64,000 nt of DNA from positions 3,822,492 to 3,886,491 of the forward strand of contig NC_048560.1 in the NCBI RefSeq assembly GCF_902806685.2, in the 5' to 3' direction. Source of the DNA: Maniola hyperantus (Eukaryota; Arthropoda; Insecta; Lepidoptera; Nymphalidae). The notes under the pieces were generated by a model that saw only the letters and a program-made list of their open reading frames with translations, did no database searches and was not told where the DNA came from. Each line of letters starts with the position of its first letter. Position 1 is the first letter of the stretch. The translations under genes and the position numbers were made by a program. Of the stretch, positions 1 to 10,154 are shown in pieces.

Positions 1-933
1 AGTGTGTGTATTTTGTTTTTGTAAATATACTAACTATACTATTAATAGTACTATAGTTCAATTAAGGAAATTGTACATAAGTAATGTAAAGCTTTGAATT
101 CGAAAACTAATTTAGTAAATAGGGTTGATGCGTTTTTGTGGAGTGAGATTATCCTAGATAGTGGTGCGGTGAGAGTGTTATAAATTTGCAAAAATGAAAC
201 ATTGTAAGTTAGTGAAATTGTACAAATTACTTTTCTAAATAAAACGAACTTTGGCCTATGTACTTCGTGTTTTAATTCCCTACCAAAGCAACAAAATATT
301 GATCGGAAACCAAACATAAGCTTTCAAATAGCATTTATGAAATGTATAAGATCATAAAACGTAATTATTGTATAGTAGTACAAGTAAGAGAATGGACTGT
401 CGAGAATTATTTCATGTACGTTACAAGAATTTTTAAAACCCGCAAAGTGGCTATGAGGCGATCGTGATTCTTCTATTATACCATATACACTGATAATGTG
501 TAGCCGTTACATCCATGCCATGAAACGAGCTATTAATACTTCTAAATCTACGTATTTAATAAAAAGATTCATGTTTTATTTATACTGTGTCTCAAAAATT
601 GATTCTCGCGTCAAATGGCCCAAGGGCTAACACATATTATTAGCAAAACACCTGAGCCAGGGAATCCAGAGAGGCAATAACGCCCGTGTCTTGGACCTGT
701 ACTCAGAAATGATCACTCAGATCGAATGGTGTATATTATACGTTTTGACTAATTATAATAGAAAGTTAATAAGCTCAAAATCTTTTTAAAAGGGCCGAAA
801 ATAGTTATCAACTGTTAATAATTGCATTCGCTGTGATGGAGTTCCAGAAGATATTGCTGTAAATAGTACATAGAAGGTTTCGTAAGTATAATAGTGAAGA
901 AATGTCGAAAAAAAAAGTGTAATGTACTAATAG
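1..933. other. Gene-free AT-rich stretch, no repeat recognised
   Basis: I see no convincing gene, RNA or known repeat here. The open frames at 51-317 and 808-1065 on the minus strand have no recognisable domain, and the second runs into the Helitron-like element starting at 934. It looks like ordinary intergenic or intronic DNA. Confidence 0.5.
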
Positions 934-1129
934 TCTTTTTATACAATAAAAGGAAAAGGTGACTGACTGACTGACTGTTCTACTGAACGGATTGGGCTGA
1001 AATTTGGCAAGCAGATAGCTATTATGACGTAGGCATCCGCCCGCTAAGCATTTTTGAAAATTCAAGGGGGTGAAATAGGGGATTGAAGTTTATGTAGTCC
1101 ACGCGGACGAAGTCGCGAGCATAAGCTAG
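934..1129 (+). mobile_element. Helitron-like element, GTCA-repeat family (H1)
   Basis: The element starts TC, carries GTGACTGACTGACTGACTG, has the family core ATTGGGCTGAAATTTGG, and ends with a short hairpin around CGGACGAAGTCGCG followed by CTAG. Helitrons typically start TC and end in a hairpin plus CTRR. It has no coding capacity. Oddly, the 16 bases at its start (934-949) recur exactly right after CTAG (1130-1145). Confidence 0.72.
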
Positions 1130-1367
1130 TCTTTTTATACAATAACACATGCTGATGTTTGACTCTCTTTCCACTTGATACTTCACAAGTAAAATTCAAT
1201 TAGCAATAAATTATAGCGTATAAAGGATAAGCTTATAAATATCTCTACTTTAATGGCCCCAAAAATGATATCAGAATGTATGGCCCGAATAAAAATACGC
1301 TACGCTTCAGTTATTGGTTATTTCAGCTTTATTTTAGCGTTTTGTTCATGCCAACCTAGTTCCAGTA

Positions 1368-1608
1368 CGCTTAGTATAAGATTTTACGTCTCACCAAACG
1401 TTGCTAGAATTCGAGAGTCGAAACGAAAATTGACCTTAAATTGAAGTCAAAAATTCAATGCCGCTGATTTTAATTTCGCAACGTTTCTGCTTGGAGCGCT
1501 GGCTGTAGATAAGTAGACAAACTTGAGCTTTAAAACAAGGCAGTTAAGATCCTGTTTACTATAACGCGAAAGAGTTTCGACACTCGAATACTATCAACGT
1601 ACTAAGCG
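1368..1608. mobile_element. Diverged MITE copy (TA-flanked family)
   Basis: The interior matches the 285-bp MITEs at 3142-3426 and 42060-42344 (ATTTTACGTCTCACCAAACG on the left, a core containing GCTTGGAGCGCTGGCTGTAG), but the tips differ: CGCTTAGTA on the left and TACTAAGCG on the right. It may be a subfamily with other ends or an older copy. Confidence 0.65.
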
Positions 1609-1941
1609 TTCCAGACCTTTATTGGAATTTATAACTGGGTGAATAACACAACTTCCCGCCCCGATATCGTTTTCTGATACATTGTATATTGAAATTGTTA
1701 CATTAATTAGATCAAACTAGGAATTCGATAGTTCGCGGTGCAGTTTACGCTTTTTCCATCGGGAAGTTAATTTAAAATCTGTGTGCTACGATCAAACTCC
1801 CATGAGATCAAAATAGACTTGTTCCCGCTATCCGCTAATGCCAGTTTTCGTTTTTCGAATAGGTATGATGAAATATTTAAAACTAGCAATAACGCCCATC
1901 TCTAATCATCACTTTATAGAAGCACTATTATTATGTAGGTA

Positions 1942-2153
1942 CTAGATGATGCCCGCGACTTAGTCCGCTTGGATTTAGGTTTTCAAAAATCCCGTGGAAA
2001 CTCTTTGATTTCCCGGGATGAAAAGTAACCTATGTCCTTCCCCGGGATGCAAGCTATCTCTGTACCCATCAAAATCGGTTGAATGAATGGGCCGTGAAAG
2101 GCTATCAGACAGACAGACAAACACACTTTCGCATTTATAATATTAAGTATGGA
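1942..2153 (-). mobile_element. Helitron-like element, H2a family
   Basis: On the minus strand it runs from TCCATACTTAATATTATAAA through a GTCTGTCTGTC tract to GGGCATCATCTAG, with A before and T after, the expected Helitron A^T target. The interior carries CCCGGGATGCAAGCTATCTC on the plus strand, the H2a marker. It is full-length for the family and non-coding. Confidence 0.75.
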
Positions 2154-2261
2154 TTAATAAGTAGGCGGAATGACACACTTTTTAAACCTTCGTGGTTTTT
2201 TGCTGTGTCTATATTGGATTTGTTAAACATTCTCTGTGTTGGTAATTAAAAAAAAAAACTT

Positions 2262-2760
2262 AAAAACTAAATGGGATATACATTTATTTATTTATTTTTT
2301 ATTTTTTACATCTTATTAGAACGGCAGTGCCACTTACACTAATTAATAATAAATTTAAATACAAATAAAGGTACAAGAAAAAAGACATAAAATACAAAAC
2401 GCTAAAAAATCAAAGGATTTTGAATATGTACGCTGAAAACATTGAATGACATATTCATGTAATGCTCTCAGCGTACTTCAGTAACTCCCGAACCAGTATT
2501 ATAGACCCATCATTAAATGGGTCCCATTGAGCATTATTGTCCAAAAGCGCGTTGAACGATGCTAATGAACGGGGTATAGGTGACATAGATCTAGCAACAG
2601 TGCGATGATGTGGGACCACGAAAAGTTTATTTTTTCGTGGACGAAGATTACTATTGGATTCAGGGACACGTATGCGACACAGTTGGTCATGAAGTTCTGG
2701 AGCATTAACATCTCCTCGCAAAAATTGACACATAATTTTCAGTTGATCGCAAATGCGTCT
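2262..2760 (-). pseudogene. LINE 3' end: reverse-transcriptase C-terminus plus 3' UTR
   Basis: The frame at 2733-2455 encodes 92 residues, including GDVNAPELHDQLCRIRVPES and PFNDGSIILVRELLKYAE. I read this as the C-terminal tail after the reverse-transcriptase domain of an insect non-LTR element (Jockey/CR1-like). It is followed by a 3' UTR with GTGGCACTGCCGTTCTAATA and an A/T-rich end near 2262. The catalytic domain is missing, so this is a 5'-truncated dead copy. Family assignment is by similarity of pattern only. Confidence 0.6.
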
Positions 2761-2926
2761 GACCTACATATAGCATTGACTTAAGTACAAGCTCTTAAAT
2801 TGTTTGTTTCCATGTTTATTTACTTTCAGAATGTTTATACAATGATATCTATCAATAAAAGGAAAAGTGACTGACTGACTGATCTATTAACGCACAGCTC
2901 AAACTACTGGACGGATCGGGCTGAAA

Positions 2927-3501
2927 CGAGATGGGCAAAATTTGCCCCAGGCTGAAACTATGTCTATCATGAACTTAATGCCACGACTGCAAAACAACAT
3001 GCGACTTTTTTTTTCTTAAAATAGAATAATTTTATTATAAATAATATCTGTCCCGGCTGTACTCACGTGTTTAGTCGACATTAGCCCGACTAATTTAGTA
3101 GAAGATTTTTACTATTAAATGGCAGATATATCATTTCTGTACCCGTAGTACAAGATTTTACGTCTCACCAAACGAAACCAAATTCGAGAGTCGAAATACT
3201 TCCGCGTTACAGTAAAATGGACCTAAACAGCCTTGAATTGAAGTCAAATATTAAATGCCACTGATTTTAATTTCGCAATGTTTCCGCTTGGAGCGCTGGC
3301 TGTAGAAGTGTAGACAAACTTGAGCTTTAAAACAAGGCTTTTAAGATCCAGTTTACTGTAACGCGGAAGTATTTCGACTCTCGAATTTGGTTTGGTTTGG
3401 TGAGACGTAAAATATTGTACTACGGGTACTGTACATTTATTTAATTATTATCATCTCTGTACATTCTGGGGCACGGCTCCATACAATTTTTGTCCATCTC
3501 C
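2927..3501. mobile_element. TIR element inserted in the Helitron, hosting a MITE
   Basis: The 575-bp insertion is bounded by an imperfect inverted repeat: CGAGATGGGCAAAATTTG on the left and, reading inward from the right, GGAGATGGACAAAAATTG. No target duplication is obvious. It has no coding capacity and contains the 285-bp MITE at 3142-3426. The superfamily is not recognised. Confidence 0.5.
3142..3426. mobile_element. 285-bp MITE, Tc1/mariner-like (TA duplication)
   Basis: The element begins CCCGTAGTACAAGATTTTAC and ends with the near-complement, inside TA...TA. The inverted repeats extend about 75 bp with mismatches. A second copy of exactly 285 bp lies at 42060-42344 with about five differences by eye. 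TA duplication suggests mobilisation by a Tc1/mariner-type transposase. It is non-coding. Confidence 0.8.
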
Positions 3502-3849
3502 TTTGGCATGCAGATAGCTATTATGACGTGGGCATCCGCTAAGAAAGAATTTTAGAAAATTCAACCCTTAAGAGGATAATACAGGGGTTTGAAATTTGTG
3601 TAGTCCACGCGGACGAAGTCGCGCTAGTAGTACTATAAAAGCTTATTCGATGTACCTAAGTGGGTTGTTTCGTGAAATAGAAAAGCTCTCGTGAAAAGAC
3701 TTTTACCGATGCTTTCTAAACAATCTTGCGTTTGAACACAATAGAACTAGTCTTATTGTTTAAATAATCCTTTATTTTTATACACAGACGCTTATAAGCT
3801 TAACCCGATTTCTGAAATGGGTTACAGTAGAGTCAGATTGGATGGACTG

Positions 3850-4168
3850 GATTAGAACGACTGGAATGGAAAAAAGAAGTTTGTATGAAAATCTGTCATA
3901 CATCAATGTGCTATTTAGGCTTTCGGTAAAGAATAAAAATCATGTTTCACGGTTTTTGAAAATTCTACTACCAAGGAGGTAAATAGGGGATGAAAATTTG
4001 TATGAAAGTCCGTCATTTTTCAAGTTATTTCCATAAAAATTGATATTTGGGTTTTCGGTTACAGAAAAAAATACGTAGGTAGGTACCTATTTCAAGGTTT
4101 TTGAAATCTCTACCCCCCACGCTGATTTTCTAAATTCCACCCGAGCGAAGCCGGGGCGGGTCAGCTAG
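3850..4168 (+). mobile_element. Helitron-like element, H4 family
   Basis: The end CCACCCGAGCGAAGCCGGGG then GCGGGTCAGCTAG gives a small CCCG/CGGG hairpin followed by CTAG and T. The interior (CATTTTTCAAGTTATTT, TTTTCGGTTACAG) is shared with 44998-45314. The left boundary is uncertain. Confidence 0.6.
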
Positions 4169-4560
4169 TAATATAAAAATAAAATAAACAGGAAGCGAGG
4201 ATCAGCTTTTGTGTACATTAACACAGAACAGCAGCAAATTAATGAACGCATTTGTAAATAAATTAGTTCACGCCGCAGTCCGAGCGGCTCTTTGAAATGA
4301 TATAAGCACCTAAATAAATAAGCGTGTTCGTAAATGAGTACTTTACTCTAGCTGTACTTCATGTACATGTGGAGGTAATTTACACATAGCATTATTATGA
4401 CATTATTTACAAAGCTTGCTTTGTGATTGAGTCAAGCATTTACGTGCTTGACGCGTGAATGATGCGATTTTATATTTTTCACAGATATCCTACAACTAAC
4501 TAGCTCCTATAACTAGCTGTATATGCTAGTTGCATATACAGCTAGTTGCATATCTGTATA

Positions 4561-5245
4561 TGCAACTAGCTGTAGCGTTGCCTCCTCAGTCCCTCTCGCT
4601 CAAGCAGAGGTACTTATTTATGGTATGTTATTATTCCTTGTATTTTACGTTCGCTTCGGCTATTATAGCCTAGTATACTGCAATCCAACATTGCACAATA
4701 ACTTCAAATACAAAAAAAAACCGGCCAAGTGCGAGTCAGGCTCGCGCAACGAGGGTTCCGTAATTCAGTCGTATTTTTTCGACATTTTGCATGATAACTC
4801 AAAAACTTTGATGCATAAAAATAAATAAAAATCAGTTTTAGAATGTACAGATGAAGACCTTTCATATGATACCCCACTTGATATAGTTATCTTACTTTGA
4901 AAATTGAAAATATTAATTATTAGTTTATGACCACAAATTATTTTTTTTGTGTGATGTAACCACAAATTCACGGTTTTCAGATTTTTTCCCCTAATGCCAG
5001 CTATAAGACCCACCTTCCTGCCAAATTTCATGATTCTAGGTCAACGGGAAGTACCCTGTAGGTTTCTTGACAGACAGACAGACAACAAAGTGATCCTATG
5101 AGGGTTCCGTTTTTCCTTTTGAGGTACGGAACCCTAAAAACAAATCAATTGACTATTTCTTTAAAATACTTGAGTCAGCATAACTTAACTTCACGTTGTT
5201 TGTCAAGATCTCACGTAGAAATACATCTTGACAAATAAATAAAAA
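4561..5245 (+). repeat. Dispersed repeat, copy 1, interrupted by MINE-2
   Basis: Sequence on both sides of the MINE-2 at 4717-5140 (CAGTCCCTCTCGCTCAAGCA on the left, AATACTTGAGTCAGCATAAC on the right) is continuous in a second copy at 38953-39215. The family is unknown and non-coding. Confidence 0.75.
4717..5140 (+). mobile_element. MINE-2-type element, apparently full length
   Basis: It begins AAAACCGGCCAAGTGCGAGT with a GCGAG...CTCGC mini-hairpin and GAGGGTTCCGTA. The distal end has GACAGACAGACAGACAACAA, then a GGGTTCCGT/ACGGAACCC hairpin and CCTAAAAA. This matches what I recall of lepidopteran MINE-2 elements (AGGGTTCCGTA repeats, hitchhiking (GTCY)n, insertion in T/A runs). The second copy at 39.1 kb lacks it and confirms the boundaries. 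Confidence 0.82.
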
Positions 5246-6050
5246 TGGATTAAGTAGTTACAAAATTTTACGGAAAAGGAAAAATCTATAAGCTTTTTGT
5301 ATTGTTCGTTTCGCATACCAAATCCGAAAGAATTCAACATAACAGTAGATACATAGCACTTTAACCAAGCGCGTAGTATCTATTTTTAAGGCTTTTGCTC
5401 CCAAAAAGCCTTTTGATAGTGTCTTCTATGCATTGTTCCGGTAATTTGCATAATGTTAGGGTTTGAGAAAGTCTGCCTTTGTAGCTATATAGATTGTCTG
5501 CTGAAGGTTTTTGAAGTTTCGAGGGATTTGCCAACTGGAAAAAAGTTAACAACAATTGAATAGAAATAAAGATTGTGAAAAGTATGCGAATTATCGTAAC
5601 CTTGAATGTCTATTTTGACCGGACTATAATATAGTTTATATCCCGTAGTATGAAATAAGCTTTATACTTCGGAATTTTGTCATAAGCAATTCTCACTTAC
5701 CAGTAGGTACCTACAGTCAACAAAATATTCATCCATCAACTATACCGCTAAAACTGTGGGAACAAAAAACGAATCATCAACCATACACAATTGCGATTTT
5801 TTTTCGTGTACAACCTCCACAGTCATCCAAAAACAAAAAAGTTTTCATCGAAAACTCGCTTCTAAACTTTGGTAATTAAGGCCGAATTCCCTTGAGGCGG
5901 ACACGAGGGCCAAACTTATAATGTGGCAGTTCGTATTTCGGCGTCGTGTAAAGTTCTTTTTATGTTCAAATGCGGCTCTCGTAAAGATAGGACGTGATGT
6001 TTTTGACAACACATCCTTATGGACTAAGAGCCAGTGCGAGCCAGACCTTC
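5246..6050. other. No gene or repeat recognised
   Basis: AT-rich sequence. The minus-strand frame at 5361-5555 has no domain I recognise. The plus-strand frame from 5921 runs into the foldback at 6053 and is probably chance. Confidence 0.4.
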
Positions 6051-6052
6051 GT

Positions 6053-6530
6053 TATTTAATAAAAGCTGAAAGTTTATTTGCGTATTGTCCCCAACACTGG
6101 GAGCAAGGTTTGTTTGGATCATGTTGGCTTTGGGAGCTAACAGGTAATAAAAATGTAAAAAAATCTTACCTCAAAGTAGGCATAAAGTCTATTTTTTTTA
6201 TATTTTCTTCGGAATAGTATCTATTAGAAATCACGTCATGCATTGCCAGGTACTTAGTATCATGGCAACCCACTGCCAGACACCCTTAAAGTTTAAAAGC
6301 TTAAGGGGGTCTGGCAGGGGGTTGCCACGACACTAAGTGTATGGCAATGCGTGACGTGATTTCTAATACTATTCCGAAGAAACTATATAAAATTTAGACT
6401 TTATACTTTGAGGTAAGATTTTATACAACTTTATTACCTGTTATCTCCCAAAGCCAACATGATCCAAACTAACGTTCCTCCCAGTGTTGGGGACAATACG
6501 CAGAGAAACTTTCAGCTTTTATAAAATAAG
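6053..6530. mobile_element. 478-bp foldback element
   Basis: Two arms of over 200 bases are near reverse complements: AATAAAAGCTGAAAGT at the left tip matches ACTTTCAGCTTTTATA at the right tip, and the arms continue through CCCAACACTGGGAG/CTCCCAGTGTTGGGG and TCTGGCAGGGGGTTGCC to a turn near 6290. The architecture is that of a long-hairpin MITE. No transposase is encoded and no family is recognised. Confidence 0.78.
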
Positions 6531-6539
6531 GAACTATTA

Positions 6540-6583
6540 GAGTGTATATGTTTTATATATACCTATATACCTATATATACACC

Positions 6584-6612
<29 letters not shown>
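6540..6612. repeat. AT-rich microsatellite
   Basis: An irregular TATATACC tract passing into a pure (AT)n run, directly upstream of a LINE 3' end. Confidence 0.85.
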
Positions 6613-6615
<3 letters not shown>

Positions 6616-6675
6616 GCTGCATAGCTACATACATTACATACATCCCCGGCTTACAGTTCTATAAGTTCTTAAGTA

Positions 6676-6790
6676 TGGGTTGCCTGGAAGAGATCACTTT
6701 AGTGATAAGGTCGCCCTTTGTTTTTCAAGTGTATCTTGTATTCTTACTCTCTGAAAATCTATTAACAATAAAGTTGTTTTAATTTTAAGT
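6676..6790 (+). mobile_element. LINE 3' UTR fragment (GGTTGCCTGGAAGAGAT family)
   Basis: GGGTTGCCTGGAAGAGATCA, a TTTAGTGATAAG stem motif and AATAAAG near the end match the tail of the LINE at 55650-56275. Only the 3' UTR is present. Confidence 0.65.
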
Positions 6791-7157
6791 TGGTAAGGTT
6801 TATTCAAGTTTGTATGTTTTATTTTAATATTTTTAAGTACTTTTAATTTAGATTTAAGTTTATTTAATAGAATTGTGTTATTATTATTTTTTTTGTTTTA
6901 AATTAAATTAAGGAAGGTTTGGCACGCGCTGGCTCTCTCTCTCTCTGTATTAGGAATTTTCGTGGGCGAAATGAAATGTTAAACATCTGTTGGATATGTT
7001 TTGCTGAGTTAAACAGATGGACGGTACTTAGAGAAAGGTTGTATTATATATGACACATATGTATATTGCGGGAGGCATTTGATAAAAGTTAGTTAATACC
7101 CAATTGTACCTATTGTACACTAGCTATATTTACCGATACCTCAAAACTCTTTGTTTT

Positions 7158-7535
7158 TAGGGTTCCGTACCTCAAAAGGAAAAAAGGAACCCTTATAGAA
7201 TCACTTTGTTGTATGTCTGTCTGTGAAGAAACCTTCGGGTCCCGTTGACCCTAAATTAAAAACTATTATGAAGAAACCATTAAATTATGTTTGGTAGATG
7301 AAAAATATGTGGTTAAATCACAAAAAAAACTTAAAATGTGTTCATAAAACAATATAATTAGTATTTTCAACTTGCAAAGTAAGATGTAACTATACCATGA
7401 GAAGTATCATCTAAAGGGCTTTATTTGTACCTACATTTTAAAATTGGTTTTTAATTATTTTTATATATAATAATAGTTTTTGATTTATCATGCAAAATGT
7501 CGAAAAAATACGACTCTAGTACGGAACCCTCGGTT
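7158..7535 (-). mobile_element. MINE-2-type element, minus orientation
   Basis: On the plus strand it starts TTTTTAGGGTTCCGTACCTC with the GGAACCC hairpin partner, then GTCTGTCTGTG, and ends TACGACTCTAGTACGGAACC. The GGCCAAGTGCGAG tip is degraded. It is non-coding and somewhat diverged. Confidence 0.75.
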
Positions 7536-7640
7536 CGCTAGTAGGCATTCTGAACTTTTGACGATTCAAAAGTACCTACTCATACAAGTTTATTTTGATT
7601 AAAAAAAAAATTTCATGCTTCATCAATAAGTAAATCAATA

Positions 7641-8210
7641 TCGATTCCCTTCGAGAGAAATTTAAGGAAATAGATATCCTTACTGTAGCCTCGCAATATA
7701 TTTATAATAACATAATTTTTGTAAGACAAAATATTCTTAGTTACAAGAAAATTAGTGATCTACACAATAGGCTAACTAGAAACAGAGACAAGCTTGCAGC
7801 TCCTACCTTCCGCCTCAGGAAAGTCCAAAAGGCATTTGTGGGTATATGGGTATTACCTTTTATAATAAAATCCCGCAAACTATTTTGAACTTACCTTTGC
7901 ACAAAAATCTATTAAAAATATGCTCCTGAAAAAAGCATATTACACAATTGAAGATTATCTAAATGATAAAAGAGCGTGGATTTGACCTGCAGCTCGTTCC
8001 AGCAACGCACAAGACTGCAAATACTATTTTATACATGGCATAATCTTGTACCTATATCAAATATTTGAAAAGAGCAACCGCCGAGTTTCTTGCTGGTTCT
8101 TCTCGGTAGGAAAGGCATTCCGAACCAGTGGTAGGTGCATCCGACTATTCGTAAGTACTTGTAAAAGTTTATTCGAATAAAAAAGATTTTTATTTTATTT
8201 TAATAAGTTT
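7641..8210 (+). pseudogene. LINE 3' fragment with decayed reverse-transcriptase tail
   Basis: Translation from about 7650 gives LREKFKEIDILTVASQYIYN and then NRDKLAAPTFRLRKVQKAFV, typical of the region C-terminal to insect LINE reverse transcriptases. A frameshift near 7850 shifts the remainder (FYNKIPQTILNLPLHK) to another frame. The 3' UTR contains CGAGTTTCTTGCTGGTTCTT and ends in A/T-rich sequence. Related 3' ends lie at 20508-20597 and 29255-29400. Confidence 0.72.
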
Positions 8211-8374
8211 CACTACTAACGACAACTCCGAACACACTTTCGTAAGTAAGTAAGTAAAAAAACACCGTAGTTTAGGATTAAAATAGTAAAGTAGGTAGGT
8301 ATATGGATTATGGATATGCCTTTGAGCATTTTTGAGGCTTCTCTCGTAAACCTCGTTGGACCCAACAAGGTTTG

Positions 8375-8540
8375 AAGTGCTCCTATTTTATAGTTCATTG
8401 GAAAAATGGAAAAATATTTTTGTTCGACGGAATACTAGAGTTATGGTACGGAATCGAAGGCTTTTTTACGTACCGATAAAATAAGCCAGTACCTACTAAA
8501 ACTTTTGGAATTAGGTCAGGTTGGGATAGCATAGCTGGGA
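8375..8540. repeat. Diverged repeat pair, copy 1
   Basis: GCTCCTATTTTATAGTTCAT through GGAATTAGGTCAGG aligns with 9012-9150 (GCTCCTGTTTTATAGTTAAT ... GGAATGAGGTCAGG). The copies lie about 0.6 kb apart in the same orientation with SINE pieces between. The family is unknown. Confidence 0.5.
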
Positions 8541-8677
8541 TTAATTAGGACTTGTTATCCAACAACGGGAAGGTTTACAAACTAAGTATTTATTAGATTT
8601 TAATAATATTAGTTGCAGTGGTTAGTCTATTGTGGCATCGAACTCCTATGTATATTATTTAAGTAATTTATCTGCGT

Positions 8678-8760
8678 TTTAAGCAATTAAATATCACTTG
8701 CTTTATCGGCGAAGAAAACATCGTGAGGAAACCTGCATGCCTGAGTGTTTTCCTTATGCG
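8678..8760 (+). mobile_element. SINE-T1 internal fragment
   Basis: It contains AATATCACTTGCTTTATCGG and ATCGTGAGGAAACCTGCATG, shared with the SINE-T1 copies at 9278-9562 and 29783-30444. The tRNA head is missing. Confidence 0.6.
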
Positions 8761-8761
8761 T

Positions 8762-8982
8762 GGAATTTTTGAATTTCTAAATTTCTGGTCTGGACTGGTG
8801 GGAGGCTTCGGCCGTGGCTAGTTACCACCCTACTTACTGGCAAAGCCACGCCAAGCGATTTAGCGTTCCGGTACGATGCCGTGTAGAAGCATGGGTTTAA
8901 TAAAAACTGCCAGTGCCACAGGTGAGTTGGTAAGTGATGATGTACTCTAAGGGCTAGTGTGTATCTGAATAAATAAAGATTT
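8762..8982 (+). mobile_element. SINE-T2, 5'-truncated
   Basis: It carries GGGAGGCTTCGGCCGTGGCT, GATTTAGCGTTCCGGTACGA and the end GTATCTGAATAAATAAA, as in the full SINE-T2 at 35248. The tRNA-like head is lost. Confidence 0.68.
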
Positions 8983-9011
8983 TCAGAACCGACACGAGTG
9001 GGAGAAAATTT

Positions 9012-9150
9012 TTTGAGCTCCTGTTTTATAGTTAATTGGAAAAACAAAAAGTTTACCTATGGACGCTGCTCGGAGCAATTGACTGGCCTTTTTACGAACC
9101 AATAAAATGAAGCCAAGCACTAAAATTCCTGGAATGAGGTCAGGCTGTAA
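9012..9150. repeat. Diverged repeat pair, copy 2
   Basis: Partner of 8375-8540; the alignment shows many substitutions and indels. Confidence 0.5.
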
Positions 9151-9277
9151 TAAAGAAAGGCAAGTGCCAATGGAATAGTTCCTTTCAGACTAGTATTTAT
9201 CTACAGCAATTTCTAAATCATCATCAACATCACCATCGTAAATCGAAGAAGTCCACGGCTGGACGTAAATAAGCATT

Positions 9278-9562
9278 CATCATCATTATGATCAACCCAT
9301 TACCGGCTCACTACAGAGCACGTGAGAAGGCCATAGTTTACCACGCTGGCCATGTCCGGATTGGTAGACTTCACACACCTTTGAGAACTTTCAGGCATGC
9401 AGATTTCCTCACGATGTTTTCCTTCACCGTTAAAGCAAGTGATATTTAATTACTTAAGACGCACATAACTCCGAAAAGTTAGAGGTGCGTGCCCGGGATC
9501 GAGCCCCCGGCCTCCGATTAGAAGGCGGACGTCCTAACCACTAGGCTATCACAGCTTTAAGC
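9278..9562 (-). mobile_element. SINE-T1, full length, with 11-bp target duplication
   Basis: On the minus strand the head reads GCTGTGATAGCCTAGTGGTT (box A) and GGGCTCGATCCCGGGC (box B), typical of a tRNA-derived polymerase III promoter. The tail ends in ATGATGATG-type repeats. It is flanked by AAATAAGCATT on both sides (9267-9277 and 9563-9573), the mark of target-primed retroposition. It resembles butterfly Metulj-type SINEs, though I have not verified the name. Confidence 0.82.
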
Positions 9563-9600
9563 AAATAAGCATTAATATAATATAATTAATTACACCTAAT

Positions 9601-9685
9601 TCCATCAACATCATCGTCAACCCATCACCGGCCACTACTGAGCACGGATCTCCTTTTAGAATAAGAAAGGCTTAGGCCATAGTCA
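9601..9685 (-). mobile_element. SINE-T1 3' fragment
   Basis: CATCATCGTCAACCCATCAC and CTTAGGCCATAGTC match the 3' end of SINE-T1. The 5' part is absent. Confidence 0.55.
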
Positions 9686-9758
9686 TAGTTAAAGACCACT
9701 TGGACGGCGTATTATATTTTTTGTAAGTATCAATTTTTGTGCCATTTTTTTGTAGGTA

Positions 9759-9995
9759 CTACTCGTGCGCAATAAGTTGAGACCTGGGGGGCGGTGACGC
9801 CACAGACGCGTGGTTGTACTGTAGACAAAAATCGGAGCGCGTCGTCGTTGCGTGACGTGTAAGCAAGTACGAGACTAAGATGTTTAAAAAAATGGCGTTG
9901 TCTACAGTACAACACGGGAGCTTGAGGGGAAGTTACAGAGCAAGCGGGCGGAGGGTTGCATTCCAGGCGAGTCTCAACTTATCGCGCACGGGTAG
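9759..9995. mobile_element. 237-bp TIR element with TA flanks
   Basis: Left tip CTACTCGTGCGCAATAAGTT and, reading inward from the right, CTACCCGTGCGCGATAAGTT; both continue GAGAC. TA lies on both sides. A second inner pair is GTTGTACTGTAGACAA/TTGTCTACAGTACAAC. It is GC-richer than its surroundings and non-coding. TA flanks suggest a Tc1/mariner-like MITE. Confidence 0.72.
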
Positions 9996-10154
9996 TACTT
10001 ACCTAAATATTTTATTTTTTTGTACTTACTTATTTATTTATTGTGACCAATAAATAAATAAATAAGTTTAGAGCAGCTCCAATAATGAGCAGAATCCGAG
10101 GTAGTTCCAACGGTATTCTGAAAACCTTATCTGAAAAACTAGATAATCCATTAA

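Larger units (their letters stand above)
2848..3627 (+). mobile_element. Helitron-like H1 element split by a nested transposon
   Basis: The left part (2848-2926) has the AAAAGGAAAAGTGACTGACT start and core through GGGCTGAAA. The right part (3502-3627) resumes with TTTGGCATGCAGATAGC and ends at GAAGTCGCGCTAG. Together they rebuild one H1 element, so 2927-3501 inserted after the Helitron did. Confidence 0.72.

Noticed and set aside
5921..6217. 98-residue frame
   Set aside because: It runs through the arm of the 478-bp foldback; the mirrored arm does not preserve it.
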